Of a stretch of 64,000 nt of DNA, positions 1-9,042 are shown piece by piece; position 1 is the first letter of the stretch, and each line of letters opens with the position of its first letter. The translations under genes and the position numbers were made by a program. A model generated the notes under the pieces. That model was given only the letters and a program-made list of their open reading frames with translations, was not told the DNA's origin and ran no database searches. The DNA comes from CAZIAK01 sp964537035 (lineage in GTDB: Bacteria; Planctomycetota; B15-G4), in NCBI GenBank assembly GCA_964537035.1, contig CAZIAK010000001.1, forward strand, positions 1 to 64,000. The letters run 5' to 3'.

Positions 1-166
1 CTAGCAGCCTGTGCGTAAAGTGCCGCGCGTCGAGCACGCCTCGGTGGCGCCACCTCTTCGTTGCCGAATCCTCAACGAATCCACTGATTCGCCTTCGGTT
101 CGTCGCCTCGATCTGGCGCCACCGAGGCGCACTCGCCATCACGGCAGTTTACGCACAGTCGGCTAG
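1..166. repeat. MITE-like imperfect inverted-repeat element
   Basis: The outer arms 1-25 and 142-166 are inverted copies that match at 22 of 25 positions, with a perfect 11-bp core (CTGTGCGTAAA at 9-19 against 148-158). A second, perfect 16-bp pair lies inside (37-52 against 114-129, CGCCTCGGTGGCGCCA) and a small hairpin (CGAATC/GATTCG, 76-81 and 86-91) sits in the middle. The whole block can fold back on itself, it has no supported coding frame, and both ends read CTAG. That is the layout of a miniature inverted-repeat element or a large palindromic intergenic repeat. The left edge is the first base of the window, so the true end may lie outside. It could instead be a structured RNA. The 140 bp between it and the tRNA show nothing I recognise. 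Confidence 0.5.
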
Positions 167-306
167 GGGGGCAGCGCCAGAGAGGGCAGCCGAAGTCTTG
201 CCTGTGGAACACCGCAAGCCAGACGAGGCCGCTGGATCAGCCGTGCGAGCGGAAACCAGCTGGCTTCTGTCCGACGTTCTGCGCTCACCGAAGCAAAGGG
301 AGTGAG

Positions 307-383
307 TGGTCGGGGTGACTGGATTTGAACCAGCGGCCTCAGCGTCCCGAACGCTGCGCTCTACCAAACTGAGCCACACCCCG
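307..383 (-). tRNA. tRNA-Pro (anticodon CGG)
   Basis: Read on the minus strand, the molecule starts CGGGGTG and ends CACCCCG-A followed by a template-encoded CCA (plus-strand TGG at 307-309). The acceptor stem is seven perfect pairs. The D arm begins GCTC, the anticodon arm is CAGCG-TTCGGGA-CGCTG with CGG in the middle of the seven-base loop, and the T arm carries the usual GGTTCAAATCC. The anticodon reads CCG proline codons, which are common in such a GC-rich genome. All four arms are intact. The 5' end of the tRNA faces the promoter candidate at 441-469. Confidence 0.95.
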
Positions 384-440
384 ACGCGGGTGGCGACCTC
401 CCGGATGGGTCGGGAAAGAACAGGAGGTCGAACGGCGCAG

Positions 441-469
441 ATAATGCCCTGCCTCGGGGTCTCGCGCAA
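441..469 (-). promoter_or_regulatory. candidate sigma-70 promoter for tRNA-Pro
   Basis: On the minus strand a TTGCGC box (469-464) is followed after exactly 17 bases by CATTAT (446-441). This would start transcription about 50 bases upstream of the mature tRNA 5' end at 383. Spacing is ideal and the -10 box is the only AT-rich stretch nearby. It is supported by sequence pattern only. Confidence 0.4.
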
Positions 470-532
470 GCGCTGTCCCCGGGCAAGGGGGGAACGGCGA
501 GGCGGTGGCAACTGCTGCCCTGGCCAGCCACA

Positions 533-2695
533 ATGCTCGCCGTGTCTAGCCCTGTCCCGCTCCCCAGTGCAGCCAGAAGGCTCGCGGTTGCCCTCGCGAT
601 CCTCGTGCCGCTCTTCGTGGATCCCCACGGGGACACCCTGGCCCTGAAGAAGCTGTCCCTGGGCATCCTGGGCAGCCTGGCCCTGGCGTTCGAAGCGGCA
701 GAGGTCTTTCTGCTGCGTCGCCGGGCCATGGCGCCCTCAGTGGCTGAAGGAATGTTGGCGGGCCTGGCCCTCTGGGGGGCCTGCTCGCTGTCCTGGGCGG
801 TCAACCCGGCTCTTGGGCTCGTGGGGGTGGGCGTGCTCTTCGGCATGCTGGGGGTGACCCGCGGGGTGCGGCAGTCCTTGTTCGGCAACCGCAGGGTGAG
901 CAGCTGGGTGGCGGCTGTGCTCGCCGTGGGCCTGGTGGCTCTCGTCGTCGACGGGGTGGCTGTGGTCCGAGAGGGCATGTCTTTGCAGCTGGCGGCTCGC
1001 AAGCACGCGTCCTGGCTTTTTGGGCACAACAACATGGCGGCCAACTACGCTGCCGTCCTGGCCCCTCTGGCCGCAGCCTTCGCCATGACCGCAGAGGGGC
1101 GGGGGCGGCGGGTCGGTGGCTGGCTGCTGGTGGTCGTCGTGGTCGGGTATCAGGTGCTCCTGCACAGCCGCGCCGGGCTGGCCTCTACCCTGCTGGGCGT
1201 GGGCTTGGCCGGCGTGCTGTTCGTCGTGCGCGCCCGGGTGCGGCGGCCGGGGCGCCGGGCGGCTGCCCTGCTGGGTGCGTTCTGCATCGCGGCGGCCTTG
1301 TTGCCTTCCTCCGATCGCGCCAGGGGCCTGGCCAAGGAGGCTTTCTTTCGCGGCGTCAGCCTGCTCGAAGAGCTGAAGATCGCCGACCTCGCAGACGCGT
1401 CCTTCCGCCCTGGCGTCTACCGCCGCACCATGGAACTCGTCGCTGAAGCGCCCCTGCTGGGGGCCGGGCTGGGCAACTTCCCCGTGGCCTATTCCCGCTT
1501 CGATCCCCGCGCCGTCGAGATCCCCCACGCCCACAACGACGCCTTGCAGATCCTGGCCGAGCTGGGTCTGGTGGGCTTGCTCATGTTCTTCGGCCTGTTG
1601 AGCGCGTTGGTCTGGCAGGTGCTGCTGGGTCTCTCCTCTCGTGAGGCCGATCTGGCCCGTGACCGACGAAAATCCGTCTGGGCCGCGGGGCTGGGAGGGG
1701 CGGTGGTCGTCTTTCTCGTGGGTGGGCTGTTCGAGGTCCCCTTTGCCCTGGGCGACACCGCCTGCAACCTGGCCCTCTTGATCGCCTTGTCCGGGCGGCT
1801 GGCTGCTGAGCCAAGAGCCTGGTCGAAGGAGGCGCCCGGTGACGGGTTCGGCGTGGTCAGGCTGGTGGCGGTGCTGGCGCTCTTGCCCTTGCTGCTGCTC
1901 GCTGGCTTTCTCGCGGCACGCATGCCAGCCAGCAGTCTCTTCGCGCGAGCCCAACGAGCTCGCGAGGTGGGCAACCTGGAGGAGGCTCGTCGCCACCTGA
2001 CCCGGCTGGCCGAGCTGAACACGGGCATGCACGTCCCCGATCTGCAGCTGGGGCAGCTGGCAGAACAGGCTGGGGATTGGCAGACCGCCCTCGAGCACTT
2101 CCAGTCGGCTCGCCGGCTCTGGCCCCACAGCCTGAGGTTGCTTGAACTCGAGGCGGAGGCTCTGATGCAGCTGGGGCGCAACGACGAGGCCGTCGCGATC
2201 TGCGAGCAGGCCGCCGCCCTCGCTCCTGGCGACCGGGCCATGCAGGCTCGGCTCGTGCTGCTCCTGGCCCAGGCCGGACGGCTCACCGAGGCGCTCGATC
2301 AGGCCACGTACCTGCTGCAATCGCACCCCACGGCTTCTACCGAGATCGTGGCTTTTCTCGCCCGGCTGCATCAGCGTCAGTCCAAAGATCTGGACGGCCA
2401 GGCCCGGGTGGAGGCCCTGGTGGCCAGCCGCCACTTCTACGCGGTCTTGCTCCAAGACGGCAGCCCCGGTGCCTTTCACGAATGGAACTCGGAGTTTCGG
2501 CACCTGACCCACCAGTTGCAGAGCCTCCCTGGGGCGCCTGGGTCCTGGTGGGGGGTGTACGAGCGGTTTCGATCTGGAGGCGGTTGGCAGTTGCCCAACG
2601 TGGCCCTCTGGACCGCCGTGGATGGCACAGGCGAGGAGATTTTCCCCGGCTGGGATGAAGCCGCGGGCCCGCCCCTGCCCCGCCGTCTTCGCTGA
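533..2695 (+). CDS. O-antigen ligase/polymerase-like membrane protein with C-terminal TPRs
   Basis: This 720-residue protein has about ten hydrophobic segments in residues 1-465, followed by a soluble C-terminal part with TPR-type helical repeats (about 470-620). The Wzy_C/O-antigen-ligase signature is clear: a large loop ends in PHAHNDALQ at residues 331-339, followed by a hydrophobic helix (LAELGLVGLLMFFGLL). Earlier HNNMAANYAA and LHSRAGLAS match conserved regions of the same superfamily. Such proteins join or polymerise glycans on lipid carriers at the outer face of the inner membrane. Members with C-terminal TPRs are common outside Proteobacteria, and some instead glycosylate proteins, so the substrate is unknown. 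It stands alone, 148 bp from the divergent tRNA. ATG at 533 is the chosen start; no strong ribosome binding site is visible. Confidence 0.85.
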   Translation: MLAVSSPVPLPSAARRLAVALAILVPLFVDPHGDTLALKKLSLGILGSLALAFEAAEVFLLRRRAMAPSVAEGMLAGLALWGACSLSWAVNPALGLVGVGVLFGMLGVTRGVRQSLFGNRRVSSWVAAVLAVGLVALVVDGVAVVREGMSLQLAARKHASWLFGHNNMAANYAAVLAPLAAAFAMTAEGRGRRVGGWLLVVVVVGYQVLLHSRAGLASTLLGVGLAGVLFVVRARVRRPGRRAAALLGAFCIAAALLPSSDRARGLAKEAFFRGVSLLEELKIADLADASFRPGVYRRTMELVAEAPLLGAGLGNFPVAYSRFDPRAVEIPHAHNDALQILAELGLVGLLMFFGLLSALVWQVLLGLSSREADLARDRRKSVWAAGLGGAVVVFLVGGLFEVPFALGDTACNLALLIALSGRLAAEPRAWSKEAPGDGFGVVRLVAVLALLPLLLLAGFLAARMPASSLFARAQRAREVGNLEEARRHLTRLAELNTGMHVPDLQLGQLAEQAGDWQTALEHFQSARRLWPHSLRLLELEAEALMQLGRNDEAVAICEQAAALAPGDRAMQARLVLLLAQAGRLTEALDQATYLLQSHPTASTEIVAFLARLHQRQSKDLDGQARVEALVASRHFYAVLLQDGSPGAFHEWNSEFRHLTHQLQSLPGAPGSWWGVYERFRSGGGWQLPNVALWTAVDGTGEEIFPGWDEAAGPPLPRRLR

Positions 2696-2887
2696 TCGGC
2701 CGAAGAGACTCCGCTCCCAGACTCAAGTCAGGCCCCGGCGCTCCCGATAGGGACGGCACTCTCCTTCTTCTCGCAGCTCGGTGGTCCTGGGGTTCGCCCC
2801 TGGGCTGCCGGGCTGTTTTTCTGCGAGAGCGAGCGTTTGTGGCACGGTGGGATTCCATGTGCGCTGCGGGTGTGGTCCAATCGCCCA

Positions 2888-4420
2888 ATGGAAACCACTA
2901 CAGCACGTTCTTCGTCGCCCCGGCCCGTTTCCCCAGCCCGGCCGACCTCGGTCCCGTCCCTTGACCAACGCGTCGTTGCTGACGGCCTTACCTTTGACGA
3001 TGTGCTCCTGGTGCCTCGTCGCTCCGACCTGCTGCCCAGCGCTGTCTGCACCGGTACCCAGCTGACGCCCCGGCTGGCCCTCGGCGTGCCCCTCGTCTCG
3101 GCAGCCATGGACACCGTCACCGAGTCTGCTCTGGCCATCGCCCTGGCCCGCACGGGCGGCCTGGGTGTGATCCACAAGAACCTCTCGCCCGAGGTGCAAG
3201 TCGCCGAGGTGCGCAAGGTGAAGCGCTCGGCCCACGGCATCATCACCGACCCGGTCACCCTGCCTCCCGATGCCACCATCGGCCAGGCGCAGCAGATCAT
3301 GAATCAGCAGAACATCTCGGGTCTGCCCATCGTTGATGGCCAGGGGGTGGTGGTGGGCATCCTCACCAACCGTGACCTGCGCTTTCATCGGTCGCCCGAC
3401 ACCGCGATTCACGAGGTCATGACCTGCGACCTGATCACTGGCGCGCCGGGCACTTCGCTCGACGAAGCCAAGGACACACTGCACCGCAACAAGATCGAGA
3501 AGCTGCTGCTGATCCACTCCACCGGGCAGCTGGCTGGCCTGATCACCATGCGCGATATCAACGAGGCGGTGATCTTCTCTGGCGCCTGTCGCGATACCGA
3601 AGGGCGCCTGCGAGTGGGCGCTGCTGTTGGCGTGCGAGAGTTCGAGCGGGCTGCCGCCCTGGTCGATGGTGACGTCGACGTGTTGGTGGTGGACACCGCG
3701 CACGGTCACAGTCGCAACGTCATCGAGACCGTGCGGCAGATCAAGGCCGACTTCGACATCGACGTGATCGCCGGAAACATCGCTACCGCCGACGCGGCCC
3801 GTGACCTGATCGATGCGGGGGCCGACGCCCTGAAGGTCGGCATCGGTCCCGGGTCGATCTGCACCACGCGCATCGTGGCCGGCGTGGGCGTGCCTCAACT
3901 GAGCGCCGTGGCGGACGTGGTCTCGGTGGCCGCAGAACGTGGCGTGTCCGTCATCGCCGACGGGGGCATCCGGCACAGCGGCGACATCGTCAAGGCCCTG
4001 GCCGCAGGGGCGAGCACGGTGATGATCGGTTCGCTCTTCGCCGGCCTCGACGAGAGCCCGGGCGAACGTGTGCTCTACGAAGGCCGCAGCTACAAGACCG
4101 TGCGGGGCATGGGCTCGCTAGGCGCCATGATGGACGGCAGCAAAGACCGCTACGGGCAGTCCGACGTGGACGTGAGCGACAAGCTGGTCCCTGAAGGTGT
4201 CGAAGGCCTGGTGCCCTACAAGGGGCCCCTCGGTCCCTACGTGCACCAGCTCATCGGCGGCCTGCGCTCTGGCATGGGCTACCTCGGTGTGGAGACCCTG
4301 CCCGAGCTGGTGCGCGAGGCGCGCTTCGTCAAGGTGTCGGCGGCGAGCCTGCGGGAGAACCATCCCCACGACATCGAGATCACCAAAGAGGCGCCGAACT
4401 ACCAGTCGCCCCGTCGCTGA
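2888..4420 (+). CDS. guaB: inosine-5'-monophosphate dehydrogenase
   Basis: GuaB oxidises IMP to XMP with NAD+, the committed step of GMP synthesis in the cytosol. The N-terminal hallmark LTFDDVLLVP is present. Two CBS domains (roughly residues 100-215, e.g. SGLPIVDGQGVVVGILTNRD) are inserted in the TIM barrel as usual. The catalytic loop GPGSICTTR carries the nucleophilic cysteine at residue 325, and GMGSLGAM with a mobile flap follows. The frame is open from ATG 2837, but that would add 17 residues with no family match. ATG 2888 gives 510 residues and is preferred. The gene is followed after 56 bp by guaA on the same strand, a classic guaBA pair. No purine riboswitch is recognisable in the 190-bp upstream region. 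Confidence 0.97.
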   Translation: METTTARSSSPRPVSPARPTSVPSLDQRVVADGLTFDDVLLVPRRSDLLPSAVCTGTQLTPRLALGVPLVSAAMDTVTESALAIALARTGGLGVIHKNLSPEVQVAEVRKVKRSAHGIITDPVTLPPDATIGQAQQIMNQQNISGLPIVDGQGVVVGILTNRDLRFHRSPDTAIHEVMTCDLITGAPGTSLDEAKDTLHRNKIEKLLLIHSTGQLAGLITMRDINEAVIFSGACRDTEGRLRVGAAVGVREFERAAALVDGDVDVLVVDTAHGHSRNVIETVRQIKADFDIDVIAGNIATADAARDLIDAGADALKVGIGPGSICTTRIVAGVGVPQLSAVADVVSVAAERGVSVIADGGIRHSGDIVKALAAGASTVMIGSLFAGLDESPGERVLYEGRSYKTVRGMGSLGAMMDGSKDRYGQSDVDVSDKLVPEGVEGLVPYKGPLGPYVHQLIGGLRSGMGYLGVETLPELVREARFVKVSAASLRENHPHDIEITKEAPNYQSPRR

Positions 4421-4476
4421 CCACACTCTTCTTCCCAGCCCTCTTCCTTGACTCACACGGATCTCGACGAGCCTTC

Positions 4477-6033
4477 ATGCAGACCCCATCAGGTGCTGGT
4501 CACGACACCATCGCCATCGTCGACTTTGGCAGCCAGTTCACCCAGCTCATTGCCCGCCGGGTGCGCGAACTGGGTGTGTTTTGCCGCATCCACCATCACA
4601 CGGTGGCGCCTGACAAGATCACAGGCGAGGGCGAACAGCTCTGCGGCGTGATCTTCTCTGGCGGTCCGCGCTCGGTCTACGACGACGACGCGCCCGCGGT
4701 GCAGCCAGCCCTGCTAGAACTGGGTGTGCCGATTCTTGGCATCTGCTATGGCTTGCAGGCCACGGTGCGCTTGCTGGGCGGCAAGGTCGTGGCGGGAGAG
4801 GGTGGGGGCGAGTACGGACACACCGAGCTGTCTGCCACCGCGCTCCCCGGTGCCCCCGACCACAGCGTGGTCTGGATGAGTCACGGCGATCGGGTCGAGG
4901 AGCTGCCCGAGGGCTTCGCTGCCTTGGCCACCAGCGACGGCTGCCCCTTCGCAGCGGTCGAAGGTCTCGAAGGACGATTCCTGGGCCTGCAGTTTCATCC
5001 CGAGGTGACCCACACCGAGCACGGCCTGGCCATGCTCAGCCACTTCGTCCACGAGCGTTGCGGCGCGGACGACAGCTGGGAGATGGGCTCGTTCATCGAA
5101 GAGGCCAGCGCCACCATCCGCGAACAGGTGGGCGACGCCCAGGTGATCTGCGGCCTCTCTGGAGGGGTCGACAGCTCGACCCTGGCCGTGCTCCTGCACC
5201 ACGCCATCGGTGACCAGCTCACCTGCGTCTTCGTGGACAACGGCCTGCTGCGCAAGGACGAAGCCGCCCAGGTGGTGGCGACGTTCGGGCAAGGGCTGGG
5301 GCTGAATCTGCGCCACATCGATGCGGGGGCGCAGTTCCTCAGCGAGCTGGCAGGGGTGACCGACCCCGAGAAGAAGCGCAAGGTCATCGGCAAGATCTTC
5401 ATCGACGTCTTCGCCGAACAGGCTCGCTCCTGCGGCGACGCGAAGTTTCTCGCCCAGGGCACGCTCTACCCCGACGTGATCGAGTCCGTGGCCTTTCACG
5501 GCGGACCGACCCAGACGATCAAGACCCACCACAACGTGGGCGGTCTCCCCGATGACCTGAAGTTCGAGCTCATCGAGCCCTTCAGGCTGCTGTTCAAGGA
5601 CGAGGTGCGCGAGCTCGGTCGACGTCTTGGCCTCGCCGACGCGCTCGTAGAGCGACACCCCTTCCCGGGGCCGGGTTTGGCCGTGCGCTGCCTGGGCGAG
5701 ATCACCGAAGAGCGGCTGCTGGTGCTGCGCGAGGCCGACGCCATCTTCCGCGAAGAGCTCACCGCCAGCGGTTGGATGGCAAAGACTTCTCAGGCCTTCT
5801 GCGTGCTGCTGCCCGTGCGCTCGGTGGGAGTCATGGGCGACGCCCGCACCTACGAGCACGTGTTGGCCCTGCGCTCGGTAGACACCACCGACTTCATGAC
5901 CGCCGACTGGAGCCGCCTGCCCTACGAGCTGCTGGCCAAGGTGAGCAACCGCATCATCAATGAAGTGTCAGGGATCAACCGGGTGGTCTACGACATCTCC
6001 AGCAAGCCGCCCGCCACCATCGAGTGGGAGTGA
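4477..6033 (+). CDS. guaA: GMP synthase (glutamine-hydrolysing)
   Basis: GuaA converts XMP to GMP using ATP and glutamine. The N-terminal class I glutamine amidotransferase domain has its triad in place: Cys90 in GICYGLQ, and His174 and Glu176 in LQFHPEVTH. The ATP-pyrophosphatase domain starts with the PP-loop SGGVDSS at 228-234. The C-terminal dimerisation domain ends in PPATIEWE, the usual GuaA end. Length (518) is typical. It lies 56 bp after guaB and is probably co-transcribed with it. Downstream a converging gene ends at 6092. Confidence 0.98.
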   Translation: MQTPSGAGHDTIAIVDFGSQFTQLIARRVRELGVFCRIHHHTVAPDKITGEGEQLCGVIFSGGPRSVYDDDAPAVQPALLELGVPILGICYGLQATVRLLGGKVVAGEGGGEYGHTELSATALPGAPDHSVVWMSHGDRVEELPEGFAALATSDGCPFAAVEGLEGRFLGLQFHPEVTHTEHGLAMLSHFVHERCGADDSWEMGSFIEEASATIREQVGDAQVICGLSGGVDSSTLAVLLHHAIGDQLTCVFVDNGLLRKDEAAQVVATFGQGLGLNLRHIDAGAQFLSELAGVTDPEKKRKVIGKIFIDVFAEQARSCGDAKFLAQGTLYPDVIESVAFHGGPTQTIKTHHNVGGLPDDLKFELIEPFRLLFKDEVRELGRRLGLADALVERHPFPGPGLAVRCLGEITEERLLVLREADAIFREELTASGWMAKTSQAFCVLLPVRSVGVMGDARTYEHVLALRSVDTTDFMTADWSRLPYELLAKVSNRIINEVSGINRVVYDISSKPPATIEWE

Positions 6034-6048
6034 ACTTGAGGTGGGCGG

Positions 6049-6065
6049 GGCGCCGTGCGGGCGCC
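6049..6065. terminator. weak GC hairpin between convergent genes
   Basis: GGCGCC (6049-6054), a five-base loop and GGCGCC (6060-6065) can form a six-pair GC hairpin in the 58-bp gap between the converging guaA and the sulfatase-like gene. No T-run follows in either direction, so an intrinsic-terminator function is only a possibility. Confidence 0.25.
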
Positions 6066-6091
6066 GTTCGCCAGCAGGCGTCAGCGGGGAG

Positions 6092-7507
6092 TCAGTGGGA
6101 GTCATCTTCGTCGCCCAGGTAGCCCAGGGCCCGCAGGTCTTGTTGAGCCTCGTCGTCCATCTCCACGTCGAGTGACCCTCCTTCCTGCAGCGCCACCAGT
6201 GCGCTGTAGATCTCGGTCTGCTCGCGCAGGGCGCCCTTCAGGCTGGATACCATCTGCACCATGCGCTGAGTCTGTGCAGGGTCGCCTGCCAGGTCGTGCC
6301 GCTCTCCTGGATCGTCCGCCAGGTGGAACAGCTGGGGGCTGCCCATGGGGTTGAGGTGGATCATCTTGTAGCCATCGAAGCGCAGGGCCTGCATGTGCAA
6401 GGAGGCGGGCCCCGAAGGGCAGCGAGCTCCCGAACCTGCCAACCAGGCTGAGAGGTCGGCGCCTTGGACCCACTCGCCCGATGGCAGCCCCGCAAGCCCC
6501 AGCAAGGTGGGGCGCACATCGACCAGGGAGACCTGCTCGGGCACATGCCGCGGCGGGCCCAGGGGCTGGTCGAGGCGGCGGGGCGGCACGATCAACAGGG
6601 GCACGCGGATGACCTCCTCGAAGACGAAGCGGTGCAGCATGGTGCCGTGGTCGAGGAACGACTCGCCGTGGTCTGAAGTCACCACCAGGTACGAGCGGTC
6701 GCTCACGGCCTCGGGGAGCCCGTCGACGAAGCGGCCCAGCCGATGGTCGGTAGAGGCCAGCCCCTCGTCGTACTGGTCGACGAAGTGGGCGATGTCCGCA
6801 GGCGTGCTGGGCACCGTACCCTCCTCGACCGCGCGCAGCAGCTGGCTCCCCGCGGGTTGTCGTGTGTCCCAGTCGCTGGCGAAGGGGCCGTCGTAGGCTG
6901 CTGTCCAGCGCCCTGCGAACGGTGGCTGGGCATCGTAGGGTCGCCCCTCGAACTCCGAGTGGATGTCGTACAGGTGCACGAACAAGAAGAACGGTCGGTC
7001 GCCCTGAGCCTCGACCCAGGCGGCGGCCTTGGCCAGGATCGTGTCCGCGTCATCCCAGCTGCTGTCGAAGTGGTCGAAGCCCTGGTCGATGCCGAACTCG
7101 CTGTTGAGCCACACCGCGTGGCCGGTGAAGCCCGCCGTGGCGTAGCCCGCCGCCGCGAAGTCTTCGGCGAGGGTGCGGCAGCTGTCACTGAGCGCTCGGC
7201 CGCCGTCTCTGTGATTCGCGCCGTGGGCCAGGGGGAACAGGCCGGTGAGCATGGAGGCGTGGGCCAGCAGGGTGTTCGCTGCGGTGGTCACCGCCGAGTC
7301 GAAGAGGATGCCCTGGGCTGCCAGGGCGTCGAAGCGCGGCGTGGTGTCCCGCTCATAGCCGTAGGCCCCCACGTGGTCCGCGCGCATGGTGTCGAGGGAC
7401 ACGAGGATGAACGAGGGCGGGGCGGCTCGCTCCGGCTGGGGCGTCGAGTCAGGGGAGCAGCAAGGCACCAGTGCGGCGAGAGCCAAGAGGAGCGTGGAAC
7501 GCAACAT
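6092..7507 (-). CDS. sulfatase-fold (alkaline phosphatase superfamily) lipoprotein
   Basis: This 471-residue protein begins with a short hydrophobic signal ending in a lipobox-like LVPCCSP, so it is probably a lipoprotein. The metal-site motif ILVSLDTMRADHVGAYGY marks the sulfatase/phosphoesterase fold. A second metal region is the later VTSDHGESFLDHG. At the nucleophile position the protein reads ANTLLAHASMLTG, so the Cys/Ser-x-Pro-x-Arg formylglycine motif of true sulfatases is missing. It is more likely a phosphodiesterase, a phospho-group transferase or a sulfatase relative using threonine. The start ATG at 7507 was chosen because it gives an intact signal peptide; the frame is open further upstream. 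The next gene on the same strand lies 130 bp upstream. Confidence 0.85.
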   Translation of the reverse strand: MLRSTLLLALAALVPCCSPDSTPQPERAAPPSFILVSLDTMRADHVGAYGYERDTTPRFDALAAQGILFDSAVTTAANTLLAHASMLTGLFPLAHGANHRDGGRALSDSCRTLAEDFAAAGYATAGFTGHAVWLNSEFGIDQGFDHFDSSWDDADTILAKAAAWVEAQGDRPFFLFVHLYDIHSEFEGRPYDAQPPFAGRWTAAYDGPFASDWDTRQPAGSQLLRAVEEGTVPSTPADIAHFVDQYDEGLASTDHRLGRFVDGLPEAVSDRSYLVVTSDHGESFLDHGTMLHRFVFEEVIRVPLLIVPPRRLDQPLGPPRHVPEQVSLVDVRPTLLGLAGLPSGEWVQGADLSAWLAGSGARCPSGPASLHMQALRFDGYKMIHLNPMGSPQLFHLADDPGERHDLAGDPAQTQRMVQMVSSLKGALREQTEIYSALVALQEGGSLDVEMDDEAQQDLRALGYLGDEDDSH

Positions 7508-7637
7508 GGTGGGGCCGAGGTCAGGTGCGGGAGAGAGCTGGCAGCGAGGACGAAACGCTATCACGGATGCCATGGCGCAGCGAGGGTGGTGGCGTGCGGC
7601 GCGGCGGCCAGACCTGAGCGGCTCCGGCCGAGCCTCG

Positions 7638-8627
7638 CTACAGACCGAACACGTCTCCATCCCGGGCCACCCTCGCGCCTGCCTGCTCCACTGCGCGGTG
7701 CGCCTCGCTGCCCACTTGAGCTGCTGGGTTGGTGTGGTTGAGATGGGTGAACACGACCTGGGCCCGGGGTGTGGTCGGCAGCTCTTGCACTTGCGCCAGG
7801 GTCTCGCTGATGAACGGGTGGGGGATGTCAGCCATGGACCTGCCGGGGATCTCACCGTCGGCGTAAAAGCTGCCGTCGAGCAGGGCCACGTCCACCGCAG
7901 AGAGCAGTGAGCCCAGCGAGCGTTCACTCTTCTCCCACTTGTCGATGTCGGGGATGTAGAGCAGCGAGGCGTGGGGCCCGTCAATGCGATAACCCACGGT
8001 GTCACTGAACTCATGGCGGTGGGGCACAGCCAGGGCCGTGACCGTCAACGTGGGCGCGCCACTGTCTGGGTCATGGGCGAGAACCACTGCCTGGCCAGGG
8101 CGAAACAGATTCAGGGCGATGCCGCCACGATCGACGAGCTGGGACCAGGGCCCGTTGTGGGACAGGTAATGTCCCATGGCCGGGGTGCAGTGCACGGGCA
8201 GGTCCTGGGCGTCGTAGGCTTCGCGACCCAGCTCGGCCAGACCGGTGTAGTGGCCCATGTGTGCGTGGGTCAGGAAGACGCCTTCGAAGAGGGCCGGGCG
8301 CCCTGCAGAGCCGACGTCTGCGAGTCGCGCGGCCCGGCCCGGCGGGTGCTCGCGGGCGACCTCGACCTGGGCTGCGATGTCAGGGGTGGCGTCGACGAGC
8401 CAGCGCTGCTCGGTGACGGGGTCGACGATGAGCAGCGACGCCACAAGCCGTCGCGCAGCAGGATCGGCACGGGCTCGCTCGCAACACTCTGCCTCACAGC
8501 CGATCTGGGGCAGGCCTGCATCTTGTGCTGTGCCGAGCACCAACACATAGGGAGCGCTGGGCGCGACGGGAGTGTGCAGGGGGGACGCGCAGGATGCGAG
8601 CAGGAGCAGGGCGGGCCAGGGTTTCAC
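7638..8627 (-). CDS. PqqB-like metallo-beta-lactamase-fold lipoprotein
   Basis: The protein (329 residues) starts at GTG 8627, preceded by a clear GGAGG seven bases upstream, and opens with a signal ending in the lipobox LLASC. The mature part starts with VLVLGTAQDAGLPQIGC followed by ECCERARADP, the cysteine-rich opening typical of PqqB and relatives. The metal motif THAHMGHYTGL (HxHxxH) and a later FTHLNHTNP are also present. PqqB acts in pyrroloquinoline quinone synthesis, but no other pqq gene is in the window. The lipobox implies an extracytoplasmic location, unlike classical PqqB. A stand-alone MBL-fold hydrolase of unknown substrate is the safer call. Confidence 0.85.
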   Translation of the reverse strand: MKPWPALLLLASCASPLHTPVAPSAPYVLVLGTAQDAGLPQIGCEAECCERARADPAARRLVASLLIVDPVTEQRWLVDATPDIAAQVEVAREHPPGRAARLADVGSAGRPALFEGVFLTHAHMGHYTGLAELGREAYDAQDLPVHCTPAMGHYLSHNGPWSQLVDRGGIALNLFRPGQAVVLAHDPDSGAPTLTVTALAVPHRHEFSDTVGYRIDGPHASLLYIPDIDKWEKSERSLGSLLSAVDVALLDGSFYADGEIPGRSMADIPHPFISETLAQVQELPTTPRAQVVFTHLNHTNPAAQVGSEAHRAVEQAGARVARDGDVFGL

Positions 8628-9042
8628 AGGCAGACCTCCAGGCAACGGGCGGCAAGGAGCGGGCAACTCGGTGCAGCCCCTCGTTCTGCCTTGCCAGCCC
8701 CGCCAGGTCCAGAACGAAGGTGGGCGCCAAGCTGCAGGCTGACGCTGCCGGGTCCTCGCGACCAGGTCGTTCTACTCGACGAGCACGAAGTAGGAGCGGT
8801 CGGCGGCGAACTTGCGGAAGGCCACGGAGCAGCTGTGTTGTGGTTGGTGAGGCATAAGGCTCGTTTGCTGGCTGTTCGGTGGGCAAGCCGACCGTGGGTC
8901 ATCGGCCCGTGAGCAGCGCGCCTGAAAGGCGCCTCGGGCCCCAACTGGCGGTCTCTCGCGAGAGGTCTGCCGCTTCCCCGCGGCTGACTTGCCCCCGCTG
9001 AGCCCCTGATCCACACCCTTTGAGCCCTTCCCAAGAAGCCTC
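8628..9042. other. intergenic region between divergent pqqB-like gene and imuA
   Basis: This 415-bp stretch has no gene I can support. On the minus strand a 27-codon frame (8772-8855), ending in AFRKFAADRSYFVLVE, has more protein-like composition than its surroundings and might be the decayed tail of a lost gene. It has no convincing start context. The region must hold the promoter of the minus-strand lipoprotein gene, but I cannot pick out convincing boxes for it. Confidence 0.4.

Noticed and set aside
2696..2887. Purine riboswitch or PurR-type operator upstream of guaB
   Set aside because: No three-way junction core, no conserved loop pairs and no palindromic operator could be found in the gap.
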